In this document: positions 23,422-32,032 of the stretch, one piece after another
Layout of the letters: each line of letters begins with the position of its first letter
Numbering within the stretch: position 1 is the first letter of the stretch
NCBI RefSeq assembly: GCF_900543425.1
Contig: NZ_UQRQ01000001.1
Coordinates: 200,868-264,867, forward strand
Direction of reading: 5' to 3'
Source: an uncultured Sanguibacteroides sp.
GTDB lineage: Bacteria; Bacteroidota; Bacteroidia; Bacteroidales; Marinifilaceae
Length of the DNA stretch: 64,000 bases
Program-made: the position numbers and the translations under genes
The notes under the pieces: model-generated
Told to the model about the DNA's origin: nothing
The model's database searches: none
The model's input: only the letters and a program-made list of their open reading frames with translations

Positions 23422-26400
23422 ATGGCAATAGTTTTCTACCAAAAAGATGAAACGGTATATGCCGTTCACTATCAAAATTCGGAAAATCCTTTGGATGTTA
23501 GTAAATTAGAGTGGTTGTTTAGCGGGGCGAAAAAAGTTCATGAAGAGACGATGAGGGGGTATTTCGTGGGACCTCGTCGGGAAATGGTAACTCCTTGGAG
23601 TACTAATGCTGTAGAGATCACTCAAAATATGGGAATTTCAGGGATCCTTAGGATTGAAGAATTTACCGGTTGTGATGAAAAGGCAGCATACGATCCTATG
23701 CTTCAGGCATTTTACGAAGGACTGGATCAATCTGTTTTTACGATCGATAAGAAACCGGATCCTATCGTGTATATCGAAGACATCCGAGCCTATAACCGGC
23801 AAGAGGGACTTGCTTTAAACGAGGAGGAAGTTGCTTATTTGGAAAACTTAAGTAAGAAATTAAGACGAAAATTGACAGACTCGGAAGTATTCGGTTTTTC
23901 TCAGGTAAACTCGGAACATTGCCGTCATAAAATTTTTAACGGAACGTTTATTATAGACGGAGAAGCCAAAGAAGAATCTCTTTTTTCGATGATAAAAAAG
24001 ACTTCAAAGACAAATCCGAATCGGATCGTGTCTGCTTATAAAGACAATTGTGCTTTTTTAGAGGGACCGAAAGTGGTCCAATTTGCGCCTCGTACTCAGG
24101 ATAAACCGGATTTTTTTGAAACGAAAGAGATCGATACGGTCATATCCTTGAAAGCAGAGACTCATAATTTTCCGACTACGGTGGAGCCTTTTAACGGTGC
24201 AGCCACGGGTACGGGAGGCGAGATCCGGGATCGGATTGCCGGAGGTCAGGCATCTCTTCCCGTTGCGGGTACGGCCGTGTATATGACATCTTATCCGCGC
24301 TTGGAAGCCGATCGTCCGTGGGAGGAGCACATCGATCCCCGGAAGTGGTTGTATCAGACTCCGGAAGATATTCTAATAAAGGCTTCCAATGGAGCATCCG
24401 ATTTTGGAAATAAATTCGGTCAGCCGTTGATCGTGGGATCTTTATTGACGTTTGAACACGAAGAGAACGACAGGACGTACGGTTACGATAAAGTCATCAT
24501 GCAAGCGGGCGGTATCGGTTTCGGAAACCGTAAGCAGGCCATGAAACATACTCCGGAGGCAGGAGATCAGGTTGTATTATTAGGAGGAGACAATTACAGG
24601 ATCGGTATGGGAGGAGGAGCCGTTTCCTCCGTGGATACGGGTGTATATGCCGGTGCTATTGAGTTGAATGCCGTACAACGTTCCAATCCTGAGATGCAAA
24701 AACGGGTATGTAACGCGATTCGGGCCATGGCCGAATGTGATGAAAATCCGATCGTTTCCATTCATGACCATGGTGCCGGCGGTCATTTGAATTGCTTGTC
24801 GGAGTTGGTAGAAGAAACAGGGGGATTAATTCATCTTGAAAAATTACCCGTGGGGGATCCGACCCTTTCCGACAAAGAGATCGTTGGAAACGAGTCACAA
24901 GAACGCATGGGACTGGTGATGAAAGAAAAAGACGTGGCTACCTTACAACGTGTCGCAGATCGGGAAAGAGCCCCGATGTATGTGATCGGAGAGGCCACGG
25001 GAGATCATCGTTTTACTTTTGTCGATGCAAAAACAGGGGAAAAACCCATAGATCTGGAGATGAAAGATATGTTCGGTAATCCGCCGAAAACAATTATGGA
25101 AGATAAGAACGTGAAAGAACATTTCACGGATGTCGAGTATGATATAAATAAAGTTGAAGAGTATATCGAACAGGTATTACAGATAGAGGCAGTAGCTTGT
25201 AAAGATTGGTTGACCAACAAGGTAGACCGTTCTGTAAGTGGTCGTATTGCTTTTCAGCAATGTGCCGGACCTCTGCAATTACCCTTGAATGATCTGGGGG
25301 CTATCGCTTTGGATTATAAGGGGAAGAAAGGGATCGCCACCTCTATAGGTCATGCTCCGGTTGCCGCTATGATTGATCCGACAAAAGGGTCGCGTCTGGC
25401 AATAGCAGAAGCGTTGACTAATTTGGTTTGGGCTCCCGTAGAGCAAGGGTTACGGGGAATTTCTTTATCTGCTAACTGGATGTGGCCCTGTAAAAATCCG
25501 GGCGAGGATGCTCGTTTATACAGGGCAGTAGAGGCCGCAAGTGAATTTGCCATTCAATTGGGTGTAAACATTCCTACGGGAAAAGATTCTCTTTCCATGA
25601 CACAGAAATATGGAGACAGAAAAGTCTATGCCCCTGGAACAGTCATTATTTCTACGGTAGGAGAGGTTAAGGATATAAGAAAAATAGTTTCTCCTGTTTT
25701 GAAAGCCGACTCGGAAACGGAAATCATATATATTGATTTTTCATTCGACAAGTTGAAGTTGGGTGGTTCCAGTTTTGCTCAGGTATTGGATAAGATCGGA
25801 AAGGATGCTCCGGATGTAAAAGATGCGGAATATTTTGCCAATGCGTTTACCGTTCTACAACAATTAGTGGAAGAGGGGTATGTATTGGCAGGTCACGATA
25901 TTTCGGCCGGGGGTATGATTACGGCCTTACTGGAGATGTGTTTTGCCGACAATCGTTTGGGATTGAAAATCGATTTCTCTTACTTGGCCGAAAAAGATAT
26001 CGTGAAGATTTTATTTGCTGAAAATCCAGGAGTGCTTATACAGGTAAAGGATTGCAAACAGGTGGCTCGTATTCTGGATGGGGCAGGTATTGCCTATAAT
26101 TTCCTCGGAGGTCTGTCTCAGGCCGGTCGTTTGGTGATCAAAAAGGATGACGCGCAATGGAATCTGGATATCCGTTCTTTAAGAGATTTGTGGTTTAAAA
26201 CCTCTTATTTGTTGGATCGTCGTCAAAGTGGAGCCGGGTTGGCTTTAGAGAGGTACAAAAATTACAAGCAGAATGAATTGAAATATAAATTTCCGTCTTC
26301 TTTTACCGGAAAATTAGCTGCATGGGGGTTAGATTTGAATCGTTCGACTCCGTCGGGTATAAAAGCTGCTATTATCCGCGAAAAAGGGTGTCAATGCGAC

Positions 26401-27108
26401 CGGGAAATGGCTTGGGTGCTGTATTTGGCAGGATTCGATGTTAAGGATGTCCATATGACGGATTTGATTTCCGGTCGGGAAAACCTGGAAGACGTGAATA
26501 TGATTGTTTTTGTGGGAGGATTTTCCAATTCAGATGTTTTAGGTTCGGCAAAAGGATGGGCCGGTGCATTCAAATACAACGAAAAAGCTCGCATCGCTCT
26601 GGAGAATTTCTATAAACGGGAAGATACTTTAAGTTTGGGTGTTTGTAATGGATGCCAATTAATGGTGGAGTTGGATTTGGTTTATCCGGAGCATGGAGAG
26701 AAAGCTAAAATGTTGCATAACGATTCTCACAAGCTCGAATCTGCTTTCATTAACGTGGATATCGTGGAGAATAACTCGGTTATGTTGAAAACATTAGCCG
26801 GATCTCGTTTGGGAATCTGGATTGCTCACGGAGAAGGGAAGTTCTATTTACCTTATAAACAGGAAGAGTATCATATCCCCGTTAGGTACAGTTACGATCG
26901 TTATCCGGCTAATCCGAACGGTTCTCCCGCGGCAACGGCTGCTATTTGCAGCAAGGACGGTCGTCACTTGGCTATGATGCCTCACCTGGAACGCTCTATG
27001 GCTCCCTGGAACTGGGCGTATTATCCGGAAGACCGAAAAGAGGATGAAGTGAGTCCCTGGATTGAAGCATTTGTAAATGCCAGAAAATGGATAGAAACAC
27101 GGAAATGA
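23422..27108 (+). CDS. purL: Phosphoribosylformylglycinamidine synthase
   Basis: 1228 residues, the long single-chain PurL. The N-terminal PurS-like region is followed by the linker FGFSQVNSEHCRHKIF with the conserved SEHCRH. The ATP-grasp-like synthase core has LKAETHNFPTTVEPF, GTGGEIRDR and HDHGAGG. The C-terminal glutamine amidotransferase domain carries the nucleophile in GVCNGCQLM (Cys1075) and its His in the closing region. It converts FGAR to FGAM in de novo purine synthesis. TATATTCG at 23375-23382 is a near-match to a -7 box. A strong terminator follows. Confidence 0.97.
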   Translation: MAIVFYQKDETVYAVHYQNSENPLDVSKLEWLFSGAKKVHEETMRGYFVGPRREMVTPWSTNAVEITQNMGISGILRIEEFTGCDEKAAYDPMLQAFYEGLDQSVFTIDKKPDPIVYIEDIRAYNRQEGLALNEEEVAYLENLSKKLRRKLTDSEVFGFSQVNSEHCRHKIFNGTFIIDGEAKEESLFSMIKKTSKTNPNRIVSAYKDNCAFLEGPKVVQFAPRTQDKPDFFETKEIDTVISLKAETHNFPTTVEPFNGAATGTGGEIRDRIAGGQASLPVAGTAVYMTSYPRLEADRPWEEHIDPRKWLYQTPEDILIKASNGASDFGNKFGQPLIVGSLLTFEHEENDRTYGYDKVIMQAGGIGFGNRKQAMKHTPEAGDQVVLLGGDNYRIGMGGGAVSSVDTGVYAGAIELNAVQRSNPEMQKRVCNAIRAMAECDENPIVSIHDHGAGGHLNCLSELVEETGGLIHLEKLPVGDPTLSDKEIVGNESQERMGLVMKEKDVATLQRVADRERAPMYVIGEATGDHRFTFVDAKTGEKPIDLEMKDMFGNPPKTIMEDKNVKEHFTDVEYDINKVEEYIEQVLQIEAVACKDWLTNKVDRSVSGRIAFQQCAGPLQLPLNDLGAIALDYKGKKGIATSIGHAPVAAMIDPTKGSRLAIAEALTNLVWAPVEQGLRGISLSANWMWPCKNPGEDARLYRAVEAASEFAIQLGVNIPTGKDSLSMTQKYGDRKVYAPGTVIISTVGEVKDIRKIVSPVLKADSETEIIYIDFSFDKLKLGGSSFAQVLDKIGKDAPDVKDAEYFANAFTVLQQLVEEGYVLAGHDISAGGMITALLEMCFADNRLGLKIDFSYLAEKDIVKILFAENPGVLIQVKDCKQVARILDGAGIAYNFLGGLSQAGRLVIKKDDAQWNLDIRSLRDLWFKTSYLLDRRQSGAGLALERYKNYKQNELKYKFPSSFTGKLAAWGLDLNRSTPSGIKAAIIREKGCQCDREMAWVLYLAGFDVKDVHMTDLISGRENLEDVNMIVFVGGFSNSDVLGSAKGWAGAFKYNEKARIALENFYKREDTLSLGVCNGCQLMVELDLVYPEHGEKAKMLHNDSHKLESAFINVDIVENNSVMLKTLAGSRLGIWIAHGEGKFYLPYKQEEYHIPVRYSYDRYPANPNGSPAATAAICSKDGRHLAMMPHLERSMAPWNWAYYPEDRKEDEVSPWIEAFVNARKWIETRK

Positions 27109-27120
27109 ACATTGTTTGAT

Positions 27121-27163
27121 GTTAAATAAAAAAGCAGTCCGCAAGACTGCTTTTTTATTTAAC
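27121..27163 (+). terminator. Terminator after purL
   Basis: A perfect 19-bp stem (27121-27139 with 27145-27163) with loop CGCAA and a T-rich 3' arm; the strongest hairpin terminator in the window. Confidence 0.9.
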
Positions 27164-27187
27164 AATTATACAATTTGGAAAGGATGA

Positions 27188-27217
27188 ATTGTATAACAAG
27201 AGATTTTTATACTTTTG
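27188..27217 (+). promoter_or_regulatory. Promoter of the xpt operon
   Basis: ATTG at 27188-27191, 18 bp, then TACTTTTG at 27210-27217, 32 bp upstream of the xpt ATG. The leader is too short for a purine riboswitch. Confidence 0.6.
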
Positions 27218-27249
27218 TGGAGTGCGTAAAATAGATAAATATAAGACGT

Positions 27250-27819
27250 ATGGAGTTATTAAAAAGAAGGATTCTGCAAGATGGTCGATGTTTTGAGGGA
27301 GGAATCTTAAAAGTGGATAGTTTTATAAATCATCAAATGGATCCCATTTTGATGAAGTCTATCGGGGTTGAATTTGTTCGTCGGTTTGCCAACCAGAATT
27401 TCAACAAGGTAATGACGATCGAGGCTAGTGGAATAGCTCCGGCAATCATGGTAGGGTATTTACTGGAGTTACCGGTCGTCTTCGCCAAAAAAAAGCAGCC
27501 CAAAACGATGGAAAACATGATTTCGACGACGATACGTTCTTTTACAAAAGACAGGGAATACAACGTATGTATCAGTAAAGATTTTTTGGGAAAGGGAGAC
27601 CGGATTCTTTTCATTGACGATTTTTTGGCCAATGGTAATGCCGCCAATGGTATCATTGATTTGATAAAGCAAGCGGGAGCGGAGTTAGTCGGAATGGGGT
27701 TTATCATAGAGAAGGCATTTCAGCACGGGGGAGATTTGTTAAGAAGTAGAAATATTCCGGTCGAATCTCTGGCGATCATCGATAGCCTGGATAATTGTCA
27801 GATTAAAATACGAGAGTAA
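27250..27819 (+). CDS. xpt: Xanthine phosphoribosyltransferase
   Basis: 189 residues, standard length. The PRPP-binding loop is ILFIDDFLANGNAANG, the type I phosphoribosyltransferase motif with the acidic pair DD. EASGIAPAIMVGY is the upstream pyrophosphate-binding segment, and KKKQPKTM follows the flexible-loop position. The N-terminal MELLKRRILQDGRC is typical of Xpt rather than of hypoxanthine enzymes. It converts xanthine and PRPP to XMP in purine salvage. The purine permease gene follows after 20 bp, so uptake and salvage are co-expressed. Confidence 0.95.
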   Translation: MELLKRRILQDGRCFEGGILKVDSFINHQMDPILMKSIGVEFVRRFANQNFNKVMTIEASGIAPAIMVGYLLELPVVFAKKKQPKTMENMISTTIRSFTKDREYNVCISKDFLGKGDRILFIDDFLANGNAANGIIDLIKQAGAELVGMGFIIEKAFQHGGDLLRSRNIPVESLAIIDSLDNCQIKIRE

Positions 27820-27839
27820 ACACGATCATTAGAGGAGAT

Positions 27840-29168
27840 ATGACCATGGAGAACAAACAGGAGCGTTCGGCCTTGATCTATGGAATTGAAGATCGGCCGC
27901 CTTTTAAGGAGGCCTTTTTTGCGGCATTACAGCATTTACTGGCTATTTTTGTTGCCATTGTAACTCCGCCGCTTATTATAGCCGGAGCGTTGGAATTGGA
28001 CGTGGAGACTACCGGATTTTTAGTTTCTATGGCTCTTTTTGCTTCCGGAATCTCTACATTTATTCAATGTAAACGAATAGGAAGTATCGGAACGGGTTTG
28101 CTGTGTGTACAAGGAACAAGTTTTTCTTTTATCGGTCCGATTATCTCTACCGGATTAACAGGGGGATTACCTTTGATCTTCGGTGTCTGCATGGCTGGTT
28201 CTTGTATCGAGATGTTGATTAGCCGACTATTGAAGTATGCCAGAAAGGTGATTACTCCTCTGGTCTCCGGAATTGTTGTTACATTGATTGGCATGAGCTT
28301 GATCAAAGTGGGTATTACTGCCTGCGGGGGAGGAGCTTTAGCCAAGGCCAACGGGACATTCGGCAGTTTTGAATATTTGGAATTGGCAGCTTTGGTTTTG
28401 GTACTGATTATTTTCTTTAACCGGAGCGGGAATAAATACCTTCGGATGAGTTCTATCGTTATCGGATTAGGAGCCGGATACATCGTTGCTTATTTTATGG
28501 GGATGATCGATTTTTCTTCTGTTCAGAATTACGGTGGAATCAATATCCCTATTCCTTTTAAATACGGATTGTCTTTCGAATGGTCTTCTTTTATTGCCAT
28601 AGGATTAATTTATACCATTACCGCCATCGAGGCTTACGGAGATATCACGGCTAATTCCATGATATCCGGAGAACCCGTGGAGGGAGACAAGTTTATAAAG
28701 CGGGCCGCGGGAGGAATTATGGCCGATGGGTTTAATTCTTTTATAGCGAGCGTATTCAATTCTTTTCCGAATTCAATATTTGCCCAGAATAACGGAATGA
28801 TACAATTAACGGGAGTTGCCAGTCGGTATGTCGGATATTATATTTCCGCCTTTTTAATGCTTCTGGGACTTTTTCCGGCTGTGGGGTTGGTGTTTTCCTT
28901 AATGCCGGAACCGGTTTTAGGAGGAGCTACTTTATTGATGTTTGGAACGGTGGCCGCAGCCGGTATACGAATTATTGCTTCTCAAAATATAGATCGTAAA
29001 GCGACCTTGGTGATGGCTCTCAGTTTTTCTTTCGGGCTGAGTGTGGAGCTGCTTCCTGAAATTTTAATGCATTTCCCGGATGCGATAAAGAACATTTTTT
29101 CTTCCGGAATCACAGCCGGAGGGTTAACTGCCATTGTTTCAAACGCTTTGATTCGAATTAAAGAGTAA
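27840..29168 (+). CDS. NCS2 family xanthine/uracil permease
   Basis: 442 residues with the 14-helix pattern of nucleobase-cation symporter-2 proteins. The signature QNNGMIQLTGVASR fits the Q-x-x-x-N-x-G family motif seen in xanthine permeases (FAQNNG preceding it). TAIEAYGDITANSM holds the conserved acidic residue of helix 8. Being directly downstream of xpt, it is more likely a xanthine (or uric acid) importer than a uracil one. Start: ATGACCATGG, either ATG possible. It overlaps nothing; the amidohydrolase gene begins 2 bp after its stop. Confidence 0.92.
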   Translation: MTMENKQERSALIYGIEDRPPFKEAFFAALQHLLAIFVAIVTPPLIIAGALELDVETTGFLVSMALFASGISTFIQCKRIGSIGTGLLCVQGTSFSFIGPIISTGLTGGLPLIFGVCMAGSCIEMLISRLLKYARKVITPLVSGIVVTLIGMSLIKVGITACGGGALAKANGTFGSFEYLELAALVLVLIIFFNRSGNKYLRMSSIVIGLGAGYIVAYFMGMIDFSSVQNYGGINIPIPFKYGLSFEWSSFIAIGLIYTITAIEAYGDITANSMISGEPVEGDKFIKRAAGGIMADGFNSFIASVFNSFPNSIFAQNNGMIQLTGVASRYVGYYISAFLMLLGLFPAVGLVFSLMPEPVLGGATLLMFGTVAAAGIRIIASQNIDRKATLVMALSFSFGLSVELLPEILMHFPDAIKNIFSSGITAGGLTAIVSNALIRIKE

Positions 29169-29170
29169 TT

Positions 29171-30325
29171 ATGAAAACAGAAGATATCTATTCGTTAGCC
29201 ATAGCCTACAGGCGTTATTTCCATCGGCATCCGGAATTTGCCATGCAAGAATTCAATACCCAGGAGTATATTGTAAAAATACTGGAAGATCATCATATTG
29301 CTTATCAAAAGATCGGCACGGGTATTATTGCCTATGTGGGCGGAGGGAAACGTTGTGTTGCCCTGCGGGCGGATATGGATGCTTTGAAGGTAAAAGAAGA
29401 AACCGGATTGGCATATTGTTCCGAAAATGAAGGAATGATGCATGCTTGCGGACATGATATGCATATGGCTATGGTTTTAGGGGCGACTCTTTTTTTGAAA
29501 TCGAGGGAAAAGGAGTTGGAGGGGACCGTTAAAATACTTTTTCAGCCGAGTGAAGAGAAACGGCCGGGAGGAGCTCGTCTGCTTTTACCGGAAGTACTGA
29601 AGGAACCTGTGCCTCAGGCCATTTTCGCTCAACATATTTTTCCGGGATTGAAAACCGGTAGTATCGGTATACGTGCCGGAGCTTTTTTTGCTTCTTCGGA
29701 TAATATTATTTTCTCCGTGGAAGGCAAAGGAACACATGCTGCCATGCCACAAATGGGGTCGGATCCGATACTGGCCGTCGCTCATCTGATACAGTTTTAC
29801 CAAACTCTGATGACTAAATTCCGCAATCCGTTTATTCCGGCAGTTCTTTCGATTACTTCGGTTCACGGGGGTACTTGTAATAATGTCATACCGGATCGGG
29901 TTGATGTTCTGGGGACTGTTCGTACGCATGATAATGTTTTGCGTCATCGAGTATTTGAACTAATAGAAGAAAAATCAAACGCGATCTGCGGGCTTTACGG
30001 GTGTTCTTTTAATATGGATAACACCTGGAACGGATTGCCCGTGCTTGTGAATGACGAACAACTTACCCGTCTGGTCCGGAATAATGCTTCCGGAATTGTC
30101 GGCCCTGAAAATGTAATAGAGATGGATCCTCTGACATTGGGAGAGGATTTTGCCATCTATTTGGAAAAAATACCGGGCGTGTTATGGGTACTGGGTGTTT
30201 GCCCGGAAGATACCGAATCAATGCCTCCCTTGCATAATCCCCGGTTGACTCCCGATGAAAAAGCTATTCCCATAGGAATAGACCTATTGGTAAAGAATTG
30301 TTTAACGTTCCTGAATAACCGATAG
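29171..30325 (+). CDS. M20 family amidohydrolase (N-acyl-amino acid/hippurate type)
   Basis: 384 residues. Metal-binding motifs: ADMDAL, ACGHDMHMAM with the metal histidine, and PSEEKRPGGA with the catalytic Glu-Glu. The dimerisation domain lies in the middle (about 170-290). The end includes LGEDFAIYLEKIPG with the late metal-binding residue. Such enzymes release amino acids from N-acyl or N-aroyl conjugates or deacetylate small amino-acid derivatives in the cytoplasm. It follows the permease gene by 2 bp, so it is translationally coupled to the purine operon, though a purine link is not obvious. Confidence 0.9.
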   Translation: MKTEDIYSLAIAYRRYFHRHPEFAMQEFNTQEYIVKILEDHHIAYQKIGTGIIAYVGGGKRCVALRADMDALKVKEETGLAYCSENEGMMHACGHDMHMAMVLGATLFLKSREKELEGTVKILFQPSEEKRPGGARLLLPEVLKEPVPQAIFAQHIFPGLKTGSIGIRAGAFFASSDNIIFSVEGKGTHAAMPQMGSDPILAVAHLIQFYQTLMTKFRNPFIPAVLSITSVHGGTCNNVIPDRVDVLGTVRTHDNVLRHRVFELIEEKSNAICGLYGCSFNMDNTWNGLPVLVNDEQLTRLVRNNASGIVGPENVIEMDPLTLGEDFAIYLEKIPGVLWVLGVCPEDTESMPPLHNPRLTPDEKAIPIGIDLLVKNCLTFLNNR

Positions 30326-30334
30326 CTTTGGGGA

Positions 30335-31258
30335 TTATAATTTTATAGAAAATTTTTTTAACCGTTCATCAAGCATGGACGAAGGAATGATTTTTTTTAC
30401 CGTGTCCGCAACAGCATTTATCATTCTTTCTTTAACGTAATCCTTACGTATGATAATTGAGATTTCCCTGACGGCAGGAGGAGAAGTGATGGATCTGACG
30501 TTTATCTTCTGTTCCTCCGTTAAAAACGGTAAGTGTAGCTCCGGGATCAGAGTATATCCGCCGTTTTTATCTACGATCCGGATTAACGTATCGATACTTC
30601 CTGCCTCGTAAACATGGTTATAACTGGCTGTTTGAGAGCATAGATTAAAAATTTGATTCCGGATACAGTGACCTTCCTGCAGAACCCAAAGATTTTCCCC
30701 CGGTAAATTTTCTGCTGTTAGAACGTGATCTTTTTGTTGATTATCCGAGGCGAAGTAAGCCACGAACTGCTCATAGTAGAGTGGTATTTCATAAAAATCG
30801 GGCTGATTCAACGGAGTGGAGGCGATAATGATATCCACTAATCCGTCGTGAAGATGTTGAATAAGGTTATTGGTTCTCATTTCCGAGATAGAAAGGTCTA
30901 CTGTCGGATATTCAAGTTGAAAAAAGGTAATGAATTCAGGGACGAGATAAGGAGCGACTGTAGGAATAATACCGATTTGCAAATTTCCGGAAAGGGATTC
31001 GGTCTCGGCAATGACCATCTCTTTGATTTTTCGGATTTCGAAAAGAGAAGCTTCGGCCTGCCTGATGATCCGTAACCCCATATTGGTCGGTTCTATGGGG
31101 TGTTTGGTTCTGTCGAATATTTTAATCTCCAACTCCTCTTCTAATTTTTGAATCATCATACTTAAAGTCGGTTGGGTTACTCCACATTTTTCCGAAGCAG
31201 TCACAAAATGGCGGTATTTATTGACCGCCACAATGTATTCCATTTGTTGTATTGTCAT
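30335..31258 (-). CDS. oxyR: OxyR, LysR-family peroxide sensor
   Basis: 307 residues. The N-terminal winged helix (MTIQQMEYIVAVNKYRHF, SEKCGVTQPTLSMMIQKLEE) is LysR type. The C-terminal sensor domain has EGHCIRNQIFNLC: two cysteines at residues 198 and 207, with the same spacing as the redox pair Cys199/Cys208 of Escherichia coli OxyR. That supports peroxide sensing by disulfide formation. It is divergent from ahpC across 116 bp containing promoters for both genes and a palindrome, the classic arrangement for direct control of ahpCF. Confidence 0.95.
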   Translation of the reverse strand: MTIQQMEYIVAVNKYRHFVTASEKCGVTQPTLSMMIQKLEEELEIKIFDRTKHPIEPTNMGLRIIRQAEASLFEIRKIKEMVIAETESLSGNLQIGIIPTVAPYLVPEFITFFQLEYPTVDLSISEMRTNNLIQHLHDGLVDIIIASTPLNQPDFYEIPLYYEQFVAYFASDNQQKDHVLTAENLPGENLWVLQEGHCIRNQIFNLCSQTASYNHVYEAGSIDTLIRIVDKNGGYTLIPELHLPFLTEEQKINVRSITSPPAVREISIIIRKDYVKERMINAVADTVKKIIPSSMLDERLKKFSIKL

Positions 31259-31279
31259 AATATATAGATTTTATAAATA

Positions 31280-31287
31280 CAAATATA
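31280..31287 (-). promoter_or_regulatory. -7 box (TATATTTG) for oxyR
   Basis: Minus-strand TATATTTG lies 21 bp upstream of the oxyR ATG. Confidence 0.55.
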
Positions 31288-31308
31288 AATAATATCTGTT
31301 TGATTTAT

Positions 31309-31330
31309 AAAAATATTCCGAATATTTTTG
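31309..31330 (+). promoter_or_regulatory. ahpC -7 box embedded in a palindrome (candidate OxyR site)
   Basis: AAAAATATTC and GAATATTTTT form a perfect 10-bp inverted repeat with a 1-nt centre (31309-31329). The right arm overlaps TATTTTTG (31323-31330), the -7 box for ahpC. A dimeric regulator bound here would contact the promoter directly; OxyR is the obvious candidate by position. Confidence 0.5.
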
Positions 31331-31374
31331 TATCGAAATAATAAGAAAGATAGATAAACAGTATAAATTAAAAA

Positions 31375-31947
31375 ATGAAAGTTATGTCACTAATTGGAAA
31401 AGAGATTGTAGATTTTAAGGCTCAGGCCTATGTAAACAAGGAGTTTAAAACGATCGGCAAAGCAGATGTGCTGGGTAAATGGTCCGTGTTTTTCTTCTAT
31501 CCGGCCGATTTTACATTCGTGTGTCCTACTGAATTAGAGGATTTGGCGAATAAATATGAAGATTTTAAGCAGGCGGGTTGTGAAATTTATTCTGTATCCT
31601 GTGATACTCATTTTGTACATAAGGCATGGCATGACACCTCTAAGACCATTCAGAAAATACAATATCCTATGCTGGCGGATCCGACAGGAACGCTTGCCCG
31701 CGGTTTTGATGTTATGATAGAGAGCGACGGAGTGGCAGAGAGAGGTACTTTTATTGTAAATCCGGAGGGAAAAATCGTTTCTTACGAAGTATTGGCCGGT
31801 AATGTAGGACGTAATGCAGACGAATTGTTCCGTCGCCTTCAGGCTCTTCAGTTTGTTGCAGCACACGGGGATGAAGTTTGTCCTGCCAAATGGAAAAAAG
31901 GAGAAGCAACGCTGAAGCCGAGTATCGATTTAGTCGGTAAGATTTAA
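31375..31947 (+). CDS. ahpC: Alkyl hydroperoxide reductase subunit C (peroxiredoxin)
   Basis: 190 residues (187 if translation starts at the ATG at 31384, which gives the family start MSLIGKE). The peroxidatic cysteine is in FTFVCPTEL and the resolving cysteine in EVCPAKW, making a typical 2-Cys peroxiredoxin. It reduces hydrogen peroxide and organic hydroperoxides and is recharged by AhpF, encoded 85 bp downstream. GGGTCGG and TTCGGCCC between the two genes form a weak hairpin that could lower ahpF expression relative to ahpC. The divergent oxyR gene suggests peroxide induction. Confidence 0.97.
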   Translation: MKVMSLIGKEIVDFKAQAYVNKEFKTIGKADVLGKWSVFFFYPADFTFVCPTELEDLANKYEDFKQAGCEIYSVSCDTHFVHKAWHDTSKTIQKIQYPMLADPTGTLARGFDVMIESDGVAERGTFIVNPEGKIVSYEVLAGNVGRNADELFRRLQALQFVAAHGDEVCPAKWKKGEATLKPSIDLVGKI

Positions 31948-32032
31948 AACAATTTTATTGAGAAACGGGGTCGGAAAACTTTATTTCGGCCCTATTTCTT
32001 GATCAGAAATATTTAAAACCAAATAAAATAAG

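Noticed and set aside
27218..27249. Purine riboswitch upstream of xpt
   Set aside because: The predicted leader is only about 30 nt and lacks the conserved three-way junction.
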